DNA of 8,480 bases, taken from contig PDRU01000110.1 of assembly GCA_002748225.1 (NCBI GenBank), positions 1 through 8,480 of the forward strand. Reading direction: 5' to 3'. The stretch's first letter is position 1, and each line of letters begins with the position of its first letter. The notes under the pieces were generated by a model that saw only the letters and a program-made list of their open reading frames with translations, did not search any database and was not told where the DNA came from. This DNA is from Spirochaetales bacterium. Lineage in GTDB: Bacteria > Spirochaetota > Spirochaetia > DSM-2461. This document shows, in pieces, positions 1 through 6,858 of the stretch. The translations under genes and the position numbers were made by a program.

Positions 1-902
1 GGCTGAGCGGCTTTTACAGGCCTTTTTGCAACAGGCCCCCCCATCAGTTTTTCCAGCCGCAGCATCAGTTCTTCAGGAGGCGGTGTTCCCGGAACCGCCT
101 TCAGCAGATCTGCTGCCGCCTGACCGTCCGGCAGCCGGGACGCAGCATTCATTACCAGGGTTTTTCTGAGAAAACGCTGCAGGGAACGCGGAAGACGTTC
201 AGGAAGGCGCTGCCTGTACCCCCGTACGGCACCCGGAAGGGCCTTCCGGATTGCGGCCGGCGTGGGACCGGTAATAAATTTACGCCCTGTAATCAGTTCA
301 AAACAGCACACGCCCAGAGACCATATGTCCGAACGCTCATCCGCGCTGCGGGCATCTTCCAGCTGCTCGGGAGCCATAAAACCGGGAGTGCCCAGAGTCG
401 TTCCCGAAGATGTAAGTTCCTCTGTCTCACCCGGCTCAAAGGCAATGCCGAAATCGCCCAGCTTAACCGAACCGTCCTTTCCCAGAAGCACATTGGAAGG
501 CTTCACATCCCTGTGCACCACCCCCCGTGAGTGAATATGGGAAAGTGCCAGGGCAATACGCCCGGTCAGCCACTGAACTTCAGCCGGCGTCAGCGCCCCT
601 TCGCGCGAAAGCAGTTCGGCCAGGGAAGAGCCCTCAACATACTCCATAACCAGATAGCGGCCGCTGCCTTCCTGAAAGTGATCAAATACACCGACAACAT
701 TTTCATGACGCAGCTCCATCATCAGCGACGCTTCACGGCGGAAGCGGTTTCTATGTTCCGCGCCGCCCTTGAGCATCAGCTTTTTCAGAACAACAGGCCG
801 GCCGAGAGTTGGATGCTCGGCCTTGTAGAGCAGACTCATCCCGCCGCGTTCCAGACGTTCAGTTATTTTGTATTTTCCAATTGATTCGGGCAGCCGGCTC
901 AT
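1..902 (-). CDS. Hanks-type serine/threonine protein kinase, C-terminal part outside window
   Basis: Eukaryotic-like Ser/Thr kinase; 300 codons are visible and the frame is still open at the left edge. Visible motifs: glycine-loop region ERLERGGMSLLYKA (15-28), ATP-binding Lys40 in VVLKK, helix-C Glu57, catalytic loop VVHRDVKPSNVLL (128-140) with Asp132 and Asn137, DFG at 150-152, a Thr/Ser-rich activation segment (160-172) and APE at 177-179. HRD makes it an RD kinase, so activation-loop phosphorylation is likely. The kinase fold ends near residue 270. The visible tail (271-300) is Pro/Lys-containing and leads to an unseen region that may hold a sensor or membrane segment. The ATG follows GGGG at short spacing, and an in-frame stop seven codons upstream leaves no other start. 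It lies 64 nt after dnaJ on the same strand, so it probably belongs to the chaperone operon. The first and third loop glycines are replaced (Glu18, Ser23), but all catalytic residues are present. The substrate is unknown. Confidence 0.95.
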   Translation of the reverse strand, partial: MSRLPESIGKYKITERLERGGMSLLYKAEHPTLGRPVVLKKLMLKGGAEHRNRFRREASLMMELRHENVVGVFDHFQEGSGRYLVMEYVEGSSLAELLSREGALTPAEVQWLTGRIALALSHIHSRGVVHRDVKPSNVLLGKDGSVKLGDFGIAFEPGETEELTSSGTTLGTPGFMAPEQLEDARSADERSDIWSLGVCCFELITGRKFITGPTPAAIRKALPGAVRGYRQRLPERLPRSLQRFLRKTLVMNAASRLPDGQAAADLLKAVPGTPPPEELMLRLEKLMGGPVAKRPVKAAQ

Positions 903-933
903 GTTACCCCAATAATTTTTTCAGATCCCAGCG

Positions 934-963
934 GCCGGAATACAACACAGTTAATATCCCGGC
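934..963 (-). promoter_or_regulatory. Stem-loop between dnaJ and the kinase gene
   Basis: Inverted repeat with 9-base arms at 934-942 and 955-963 and a 12-base loop. Read on the minus strand the arms are GCCGGGATA and TATTCCGGC, giving nine pairs with one G-T wobble. It begins 3 nt after the dnaJ stop codon. The sequence after it is A-rich rather than T-rich, so it is not a classical intrinsic terminator. It may protect the 3' end of the chaperone message, mark a processing site or reduce read-through into the kinase. That role is inference; the hairpin itself is directly visible. Confidence 0.5.
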
Positions 964-966
964 TCC

Positions 967-2082
967 CTAGAGATCCCTGAGTTTGATCGGCTGGGGTTCA
1001 TTGTTTTCCCCGTGCATGTCGGCAAACTGACGGAGCAGGTCTTTTTCCTTACCCGAAAGCCGGGAAGGAATTTCCACTTTCAGCTTAACATACAAATCGC
1101 CGCGGCGGCCGCCGGCATTCAGCACCGGAACGCCTTCACCTTTTATCCGCAGCAGCTTGCCGTCCTGAGTACCCGATGGCACCTTGAGTTTAATACGCTT
1201 GCTGTCAAGGGTTTTTACCCACACTTCCGCGCCCAGGGCAGCCTGAGACATGCCAATGGGCAGCACACAGTACAAATCGTATTCGTGACGCTCAAAATGG
1301 ACATGGGGACGGACATGAATGTAAACGTAAAGGTCGCCGGCGGGGGCGCCTTTGGAACCGCTGTTTCCCTGCCCTTCCAGCCGTATTCTTCTGTCCGGAT
1401 CCATGCCCGCCGGAACTTTTACCTTCAGTTTCTGACGGGAACGCACAGTTCCGCTGCCCCCGCATTTTTTGCAGGGGTTATCAATAACCGTACCTTCTGC
1501 CGAACATGTACTGCAGGCTGTGGCAATGGAAAAGAACCCTGAATTGCGGCGCACCTGACCTGTGCCTCCGCACTGGGGACAGGTCCGCACACCTTCGCCT
1601 CCGGCCCCCTTGCATTCGCCGCAGACCTTCTGGCGGTCATATTCAATTTCCACTTCAACGCCGAAAACAGCCTGTTCAAAGTCCACCCGCAGATCGTAGC
1701 GGATATCGCTTCCCCGGTTACGGCTGCCGCGGCGTGCATGAGCGCCGCCCCCTCCAAAGAAAGATTCAAAAATATCGCCGAAACCGCCGAAGTCGCTTCC
1801 GAAGAGATCTTCAAAGCCCCGGAACGCCGAAGCGTTAAACGACGGACCTCCCATGTTTTCCACTCCGGCAAAGCCGAACTGGTCGTAAGCCTGACGTTTT
1901 TTCTCATCGGAAAGAACTTCGTAGGCTTCAGTGGCCTCCTTAAATTTCACTTCCGCTTCGGCGTTGTCCTGATTGCGGTCAGGATGGTACTTCACCGCAA
2001 GTTTGCGGTACGCTTTTTTGATTTCCTCGGCCCCGGCGCTTTTTTCAACGCCGAGAACCTCGTAATAATCACGCTTGGACAC
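967..2082 (-). CDS. dnaJ: Chaperone protein DnaJ (Hsp40)
   Basis: Type I Hsp40 co-chaperone of the cytoplasm; it binds unfolded clients and stimulates DnaK ATP hydrolysis. Length is 371 aa, typical for the family. Domains: J domain 1-70 with the HPD triad at 33-35; Gly/Phe-rich region about 70-125; four zinc-binding CxxC motifs at 154-157, 168-171, 190-193 and 204-207; then the C-terminal beta-sandwich substrate domains, about 212-350. The third zinc repeat reads CSTCSAEG, with Ala where a Gly is common; both cysteines are intact. I choose the GTG at 2082-2080 because it gives the usual N-terminus (M)SKRDYYEVLGV and lies 7 nt after the dnaK stop, with AGG six bases upstream. A TTG at 2106 would add eight residues and overlap dnaK, and is less likely. 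It is third in the operon after grpE and dnaK. Confidence 0.97.
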   Translation of the reverse strand: MSKRDYYEVLGVEKSAGAEEIKKAYRKLAVKYHPDRNQDNAEAEVKFKEATEAYEVLSDEKKRQAYDQFGFAGVENMGGPSFNASAFRGFEDLFGSDFGGFGDIFESFFGGGGAHARRGSRNRGSDIRYDLRVDFEQAVFGVEVEIEYDRQKVCGECKGAGGEGVRTCPQCGGTGQVRRNSGFFSIATACSTCSAEGTVIDNPCKKCGGSGTVRSRQKLKVKVPAGMDPDRRIRLEGQGNSGSKGAPAGDLYVYIHVRPHVHFERHEYDLYCVLPIGMSQAALGAEVWVKTLDSKRIKLKVPSGTQDGKLLRIKGEGVPVLNAGGRRGDLYVKLKVEIPSRLSGKEKDLLRQFADMHGENNEPQPIKLRDL

Positions 2083-2089
2083 TTCCTGC

Positions 2090-4045
2090 CTACTTATCCT
2101 CGTCAACTACTTCGTAATCGGCATCTTCCACATCATTGGGAGACGGACCGGACGAAGCAGAATCGGCACCGGATGCGGAATCAGCAGAGGGTCCGCCGGG
2201 GCCGGCTCCGGCAGCATTACCGCCCGGGGCACCGCCCTGACCGGCCTGCGCCTTGTACATTTCTTCCGCCAGTTTCTGGGAAGCCTGGGAAAGAGCTTCG
2301 GTTTTGCTCTTAATGTCCTGAATATCGCTTCCTTCCAGAGCCTTCTTCAGATCGGCAATGGCACCTTCCACCGCGGATTTTTCCGCGGGGCTTACCTTGT
2401 CGCCGTAGTCTTTAACGGCTTTCTCCGACTGATAAACCAGAGAATCGGCTGTGTTGCGCACCTCAGCCTGCTCTTTTGCAACCTTGTCGGCATCGGCATT
2501 GGCTTCAGCTTCCTTCACCATGCGGTCAATTTCAGCTTCGGAAAGCCCGCTGGACGATTCAATACGGATTTTCTGTTCCTTGCCGGTTCCCATGTCCTTG
2601 GCCGACACGTGCACAATACCGTTGGCATCAATATCGAATGTTACTTCAATCTGGGGAACACCGCGGGGCGCCGGGGGAATACCGGTCAGCTCAAAACGGC
2701 CCAGTGTACGGTTGTGCGCGGCCATTTCCCGCTCACCCTGAAGTACATGAATGGATACAGCCGGCTGGTTGTCCGCCGCGGTGGAGAAAACCTGGCTCTT
2801 TTTAGTGGGAATGGTTGTGTTCTTTTCAATCAGCTTGGTGAACACTCCGCCCAGAGTTTCAATACCCAGAGAAAGCGGTGTAACGTCCAGCAGGAGGACA
2901 TCGTTCACATCACCGCCCAGAACACCGCCCTGAATGGCCGCGCCCATGGCAACCACTTCATCAGGATTCACTCCCCTGTGGGGTTCTCTGCCGAAAAGCG
3001 CTTTTACAGCTTCCTGAACAGCCGGAATACGGGTGGAACCGCCAACCAGTATAACTTCATCTATATCGGAGGCCTTGTAGCCGGCATCTTTAAGAGCCTG
3101 AATACAGGGCTGCTTGGTCCGTTCTACCAGGTCGGAAGTCATCTGCTCAAACTTGGCGCGGCTCAGACTGTACTGCAGATGCTTGGGGCCCGAGGCGTCG
3201 GCTGTAATAAAAGGAAGATTTATTTCGGACGACTGAGTTCCCGACAGCTCTTTTTTGGCTTTTTCGGCAGCCTCTTTGAGCCGCTGAAGGGCCATGCGGT
3301 CCTGGGACAGGTCTATGCCCTGATCCTTTTTGAACTCTTCCACCAGCCATTCAATAATTTTCTGATCAAAATCGTCACCGCCCAGATGGGTATCGCCGTT
3401 GGTGGAACGCACTTCAAACACGCCGTCGCCCAGATCCAGAATGGAAATATCGAAGGTACCGCCGCCAAGGTCGTAAACGGCAATTTTTTCTTCCTTGTCC
3501 GCCTTGCCTATACCATAGGCCAGCGCGGCGGCTGTAGGCTCATTTATAATGCGCTTTACTTCCAGGCCGGCAATACGCCCGGCATCCTTGGTGGCCTGTC
3601 TCTGGGCGTCGTTAAAGTAAGCCGGTACGGTAACAATGGCTTCAGTAACTGTTTCGCCCAGGTAGTCTTCCGCGGTCTTTTTCATTTTCTGCAGAATGGC
3701 CGCCGAAATTTCGGGAGGTGTATACTGCTTGCCCTTAATATCAACACTCACCAGATCACTGGCGCCTTTAACAACCTTGTACGGAACCATGGTCATTTCA
3801 CTGCTTACTTCGTCGTAACGGCGCCCCATGAACCGCTTAATGGAGTAGAGCGTATTCTCCGGGTTGGTTACCATCTGGTTTTTAGCCGTCTGACCAACCA
3901 GCCGCTCATCTTTGTTTGTGTACGCAACCATGGAAGGTGTGGTGCGGGCTCCCTCTTCGTTGGGAATAACAACCGGCTCTCCGCCTTCCATAACGGCAAC
4001 ACATGAATTGGTTGTTCCTAAGTCAATTCCAATAATTTTCCCCAT
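2090..4045 (-). CDS. dnaK: Chaperone protein DnaK (Hsp70)
   Basis: ATP-dependent cytoplasmic Hsp70 chaperone, 651 aa and full length. Nucleotide-binding domain 1-382 carries the family signatures IGIDLGTTNSCV (5-16), the catalytic-type Lys70 in SIKRF, VYDLGGGTFDIS (190-201) and VILVGGSTRIP (331-341). The interdomain linker VLLLD is at 383-387. The substrate-binding beta domain spans about 388-500 and the helical lid about 505-600. A Gly/Ala/Ser/Pro-rich flexible tail (601-637) follows and ends in an acidic segment, DADYEVVDEDK. Start is ATG with a strong Shine-Dalgarno (AAAGGAG, 6 nt upstream). It lies 29 nt after grpE and 7 nt before dnaJ, so the three are almost certainly co-transcribed and make a complete foldase cycle. 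No motif is missing or unusual apart from the long low-complexity tail, which varies widely in this family. Confidence 0.99.
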   Translation of the reverse strand: MGKIIGIDLGTTNSCVAVMEGGEPVVIPNEEGARTTPSMVAYTNKDERLVGQTAKNQMVTNPENTLYSIKRFMGRRYDEVSSEMTMVPYKVVKGASDLVSVDIKGKQYTPPEISAAILQKMKKTAEDYLGETVTEAIVTVPAYFNDAQRQATKDAGRIAGLEVKRIINEPTAAALAYGIGKADKEEKIAVYDLGGGTFDISILDLGDGVFEVRSTNGDTHLGGDDFDQKIIEWLVEEFKKDQGIDLSQDRMALQRLKEAAEKAKKELSGTQSSEINLPFITADASGPKHLQYSLSRAKFEQMTSDLVERTKQPCIQALKDAGYKASDIDEVILVGGSTRIPAVQEAVKALFGREPHRGVNPDEVVAMGAAIQGGVLGGDVNDVLLLDVTPLSLGIETLGGVFTKLIEKNTTIPTKKSQVFSTAADNQPAVSIHVLQGEREMAAHNRTLGRFELTGIPPAPRGVPQIEVTFDIDANGIVHVSAKDMGTGKEQKIRIESSSGLSEAEIDRMVKEAEANADADKVAKEQAEVRNTADSLVYQSEKAVKDYGDKVSPAEKSAVEGAIADLKKALEGSDIQDIKSKTEALSQASQKLAEEMYKAQAGQGGAPGGNAAGAGPGGPSADSASGADSASSGPSPNDVEDADYEVVDEDK

Positions 4046-4074
4046 AAATATCTCCTTTCAATCTCTTACTTCCA

Positions 4075-4710
4075 TTATTCCGGAGCATTTTCATCAGCTT
4101 CCGGGCTTTCTGCGGCAGAATTATCCGCTGCAGGTTTTACTACAATTACCTTGGCCGGACGAAGAACACGTTCATGCAGACGGTATCCGGGCTGAAATAC
4201 CTGTTTTACCGTTTCTTCTTCCACCTCCGGAGACTCTTCCACCATCATGGCCTCATGCAGGGCCGGGTCAAAGGGCTCTCCCGGCTGCCCCAGGCGTTCC
4301 AGACCGTAACGCTCGCTGAGCATTCCGGAAAACTGTTTTTCAATCATCACTACGCCTTCATGGAAGGAGGCATAGTCCTCGGATTCCGCAGAAGACTCAA
4401 TGGCCCTCTCAAAATTGTCTATAACCTCAACCAGATCCGTCAGTATATCCTGATGCCGGAACTTGTGAGCATCCTGCTGCTGTTTAACCAGCCGTTTCCG
4501 GGTATTCTGATTTTCTGCCGCCATACGCAGAATTGTCTCATTCAGGGATGCCACTTGATTTTTCAGGCTTTCAACACTTTCCGGCTCTTTTGTTTCAGTC
4601 CCTTCGTCTTTTTCAGCATTCTGCGCTGTTTCGGCAGCATCGGCAGCTTCAGCGGCCTCAGCGGCTGCAGATTCAGGGGTTTCTTCTTCTATGCTTTCTT
4701 CGGAGCTCAT
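4075..4710 (-). CDS. grpE: Nucleotide exchange factor GrpE
   Basis: GrpE dimer releases ADP from DnaK and acts as a thermosensor of the chaperone cycle. The 211-aa product has an acidic, Ala/Glu-rich disordered N-terminus (1-45), a long dimerising helix with coiled-coil character (about 46-105), a short helical bundle, and the C-terminal beta domain that contacts DnaK. The beta domain contains FDPALHEAMM (147-156) and the family signature region VFQPGYRLHERVLRPAKVIV (171-190). A 20-residue acidic tail follows. Start is the ATG at 4710 with GAGG close upstream. A GTG three codons earlier is better spaced from AAGGAG and cannot be excluded. The same frame stays open far upstream to about 5175, but that part does not resemble GrpE and lies antisense to another gene, so I exclude it. 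First gene of the operon, with a sigma70-like promoter just upstream. Confidence 0.97.
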   Translation of the reverse strand: MSSEESIEEETPESAAAEAAEAADAAETAQNAEKDEGTETKEPESVESLKNQVASLNETILRMAAENQNTRKRLVKQQQDAHKFRHQDILTDLVEVIDNFERAIESSAESEDYASFHEGVVMIEKQFSGMLSERYGLERLGQPGEPFDPALHEAMMVEESPEVEEETVKQVFQPGYRLHERVLRPAKVIVVKPAADNSAAESPEADENAPE

Positions 4711-4743
4711 TTTCCTCACCGTCTCCTTATGTTTCTGATGAAT

Positions 4744-4773
4744 AAAATAATCAAGGGCTGGAAACAGGGTCAA
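4744..4773 (-). promoter_or_regulatory. Putative sigma70-type promoter of grpE-dnaK-dnaJ
   Basis: On the minus strand, TTGACC (4773-4768) lies 18 bases before TATTTT (4749-4744); a TTATTT register gives a 17-base spacer. Transcription would begin near 4737 and leave a leader of about 27 nt before the grpE ATG. No CIRCE operator (TTAGCACTC and its inverted GAGTGCTAA) is visible here. The -35 box is good and the -10 box only moderate, so this is a prediction. Confidence 0.5.
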
Positions 4774-4821
4774 GAAAAACTGCACTTTCGGAGAAAAAAG
4801 AAAAAACTTTAGAAAAATTGA

Positions 4822-4850
4822 TTGTCGCATCCAGAGAAGCGCAATAGAAT
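4822..4850 (+). promoter_or_regulatory. Putative sigma70-type promoter of the coiled-coil gene
   Basis: TTGTCG (4822-4827) is separated by 17 bases from TAGAAT (4845-4850). The predicted transcription start is about 4857. This agrees with initiation at the ATG at 4876, which has AAGG five bases upstream, better than with the ATG at 4858, which would be nearly leaderless. A-tracts at 4794-4817 lie directly upstream and could act as an UP element. Confidence 0.5.
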
Positions 4851-4875
4851 ATGGGTAATGATTCGCAAGGTTTAC

Positions 4876-5157
4876 ATGAACGGACAAGTCAGCACACTCC
4901 TGGTTTTCGAAGACCGCGACCCTGAAACGGGGTTTAATCCCATTCTGGAAGCTCTCAAGGAGCAGGCAGAAAGAATTGAGAGTCTTGAACAGCAGAACCG
5001 CGAACTGGTACAGAAAGAAGAACTGCTGGCCCACCTGCTGGAAATGACAGCCAGAACCGGAGAACTGATGAACCGAAGCCTCCAGGCGCTTGAACGGCTG
5101 GAAGACAACATGGAAGCTGAAGAGAAACCGGATCAGGGACTGGGCGAACAGCTCTGA
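4876..5157 (+). CDS. Small acidic coiled-coil protein of unknown function
   Basis: I do not recognise this gene. The 93-aa product begins with a short, probably beta-forming segment (MNGQVSTLLVFEDRD, 1-15). From about residue 22 to 80 it is a continuous Glu/Leu/Gln-rich helix with heptad-like spacing of hydrophobic residues (LEALKEQAERIESLEQ and LLAHLLEMTARTGELMN). It ends in an acidic tail. There is no signal peptide, membrane segment or cysteine, so it is expected to be a soluble, self-associating cytoplasmic protein. The start at 4876 is chosen for the AAGG at good spacing and the promoter just upstream; ATG 4858 would add MIRKVY, and TTG 4822 would begin inside the promoter. It is transcribed divergently from grpE and has its own promoter. 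That the reading frame is real is supported by Glu- and Leu-rich composition and codon choice like its neighbours. Function cannot be inferred from sequence alone. Confidence 0.7.
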   Translation: MNGQVSTLLVFEDRDPETGFNPILEALKEQAERIESLEQQNRELVQKEELLAHLLEMTARTGELMNRSLQALERLEDNMEAEEKPDQGLGEQL

Positions 5158-5200
5158 CATGTACCCATAAAACATTTTATTGGAAATTCATCATCAAACA

Positions 5201-5229
5201 CTGTCAATATCTTGTTTCTGCGATATAAT
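5201..5229 (+). promoter_or_regulatory. Putative sigma70-type promoter of the OmpA-lipoprotein operon
   Basis: A perfect TATAAT at 5224-5229 is preceded, with a 17-base spacer, by CTGTCA (5201-5206), which matches TTGACA at four of six positions. Transcription would start near 5236, giving a leader of about 63 nt to the ATG at 5299. The 141-base gap between the coiled-coil gene and this gene (5158-5298) holds no gene and no convincing intrinsic terminator, so read-through from the upstream gene is possible. Confidence 0.6.
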
Positions 5230-5298
5230 GTCCAGATAAGTATTACTGCAGCGCTATCATTTATACGTGATTTTATTGCTCAGTCAGCAGGAGTTTTT

Positions 5299-6849
5299 AT
5301 GAACAAAAAGAGAGTTATCAGCAAAATGAAAAACATCCGATTTTTCCGGCTGATTATGTTTTCAGCCATGCTTTTTACAGTACTGACCGTTCCGCTCTTT
5401 GCCGAGCCGGACAACGGCCGGTTCCTTCCGGAAAAAGAACAATTCTCGGCCGGAAACATGTATGTATCACTGGAACCGGCAAAAATGCAGATACCCCTCT
5501 CCTTTGCCAGGTTCGGTATTACATCCATGACAAAACTGGGATACGGACTGGCCGGAGAGATCGGCTACAACTGGGATGGATGGCTGATCGGACTCAGCTC
5601 CGGTTACTCAGGCTTCGGCCGGGGTGTAGGCGATTACTCCCTGATGGAAAATTTTAATACCATTTCCATTGGGCCGCGTATTTCCCGTGTTCTGAGCAGC
5701 CGGACTTTGAAATTCCTGCCTGACTGGCTGGAACTTGTACCGGTTGTGGGATTTGGAGCCAACTTTTTCAAAACCGACTACTACAAATCAAAAAGAGCCA
5801 AAGATGAAAACCGCATGACCCATGTCGGATACGGGGACGTTGTTGTTATGTATGCCCAGCTGGGACTCCACGCTGATTTTTACCTGGGTACAGACTGGGC
5901 CATACCCTACGCGGGTATTGAATACAACATGTTTGTTGACCGTATTGGTCTGGCAAGCCTTCCCAATATTACCATTGGTGTACGCTCCTACCCCTTCCGT
6001 TTCTTCGAAAAGAACAAAAAAGCTGAAAAGAAGACCGCCGGAGCTGAAAAACAGCCCGAAAAGAAGCCTGAACCTCAGGCTGAGCCCCAGCCTAAGCCTC
6101 AGACTGAAGAACCCTCCGGACCGCCGTCACTGAAAATTACTGTAGAAACACAGGATTTTACTCCGGACGGCGACGGAGTAAACGATAAGGCTGTATTTAA
6201 TGTCCAGACAAGCAGCCTGGACGACAGCTACACCGGCTGGACCATAACCATACTGGATCCCAAAGGGGCGGTTTTCAAGGTTATGGAAGGAAAAGGTCTG
6301 CCGCCGGAAAAACTGACATGGAACGGCTACAGCGACGAGGGAATACATGTCGAATCGGCATTGGTATACCCGCTGACCATGCAGCTGCTCTCCGAAGACA
6401 GCGAAAAGAATTTGAGTTCCGAAAGCTCTATTGAAACGGGAATTCTTGTTGACAGACTGATCGACGGAAATTTGCGCATCAGAATTGTTTCCATATTCTT
6501 TGATCCCAGCGCGGCAACCTTCAACGTTATTACCGAAGAACAGAAGCTGGCCAACAAACGCACTCTGGATAAAATAGCCCAGCAGATAGGCAGATTCCCG
6601 GAATACAACCTGGTTATTGAAGGCCATGCCAACAACACCAGTGGTACCGAAGATGAGAATATTAAATTTCTGCTTCCCCTTTCCAAGGAACGGGCAGAAG
6701 TAATATCAGCTGAACTTGTCCGCCGCGGCATACCTGCTGACCGAATGTCAACTGTGGGACTGGGCGGTAATTTTCCCATTGTTCCGAGGGAAGACAAGGA
6801 AGGATGGTGGAGAAACCGCCGTGTTGAATTCCTGCTGAAGAAAAACTAG
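5299..6849 (+). CDS. OmpA-family outer membrane protein with barrel, Ig-like and OmpA C-terminal domains
   Basis: Predicted exported envelope protein of 516 aa. Residues 1-35 form a type I signal peptide with a basic N-region, a hydrophobic core and likely cleavage after VPLFA. Residues about 52-234 are rich in alternating aromatic and Gly strands, fitting an OmpA-like beta-barrel. A Lys/Pro/Glu/Gln linker (237-276) follows. An Ig-like, FlgD-type domain starts with FTPDGDGVND (287-296), an Asp-rich loop that may bind calcium. The last ~110 residues form an OmpA-like peptidoglycan-associating domain (IEGHANNTSG at 440-449, LSKERAEVI around 465, final NRRVEF). The Asp usual in GHTD is Asn445 here, while Arg465 is kept. 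Start at 5299 has AGGAG with a 5-nt spacer; ATG 5326 would give a shorter signal peptide but has weaker ribosome-binding context. The downstream lipoprotein is only 9 nt away. Likely role: tether between outer membrane and cell wall; exact function is unknown. Confidence 0.88.
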   Translation: MNKKRVISKMKNIRFFRLIMFSAMLFTVLTVPLFAEPDNGRFLPEKEQFSAGNMYVSLEPAKMQIPLSFARFGITSMTKLGYGLAGEIGYNWDGWLIGLSSGYSGFGRGVGDYSLMENFNTISIGPRISRVLSSRTLKFLPDWLELVPVVGFGANFFKTDYYKSKRAKDENRMTHVGYGDVVVMYAQLGLHADFYLGTDWAIPYAGIEYNMFVDRIGLASLPNITIGVRSYPFRFFEKNKKAEKKTAGAEKQPEKKPEPQAEPQPKPQTEEPSGPPSLKITVETQDFTPDGDGVNDKAVFNVQTSSLDDSYTGWTITILDPKGAVFKVMEGKGLPPEKLTWNGYSDEGIHVESALVYPLTMQLLSEDSEKNLSSESSIETGILVDRLIDGNLRIRIVSIFFDPSAATFNVITEEQKLANKRTLDKIAQQIGRFPEYNLVIEGHANNTSGTEDENIKFLLPLSKERAEVISAELVRRGIPADRMSTVGLGGNFPIVPREDKEGWWRNRRVEFLLKKN

Positions 6850-6858
6850 GAGAAAAAA

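Noticed and set aside
531..884. Plus-strand frame opposite the kinase gene
   Set aside because: The minus strand encodes clear kinase motifs throughout this interval; the plus-strand translation shows no domain or ribosome-binding site.
2075..4006. A 643-codon open frame on the plus strand, antisense to dnaK
   Set aside because: Long antisense frames opposite dnaK are a known by-product of its codon bias. The translation has no recognisable domain, and dnaK on the other strand is unmistakable.
4711..5175. N-terminal extension of GrpE to 366 residues
   Set aside because: The extra residues are Phe/Leu-rich and unlike GrpE, cross the predicted promoter and lie antisense to the coiled-coil gene. 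The ATG at 4710 has a ribosome-binding site and gives a normal GrpE length.
5164..5183. Possible terminator hairpin after the coiled-coil gene
   Set aside because: The stem is mainly A-T pairs with a mismatch, has a loop of only two bases and no T-tract follows, so it is too weak to call.
6157..6186. FTPDGDGVND as a type IX secretion sorting signal
   Set aside because: Such sorting domains are C-terminal. Here the motif is internal and is followed by an OmpA C-terminal domain, so a FlgD-like Ig domain fits better.
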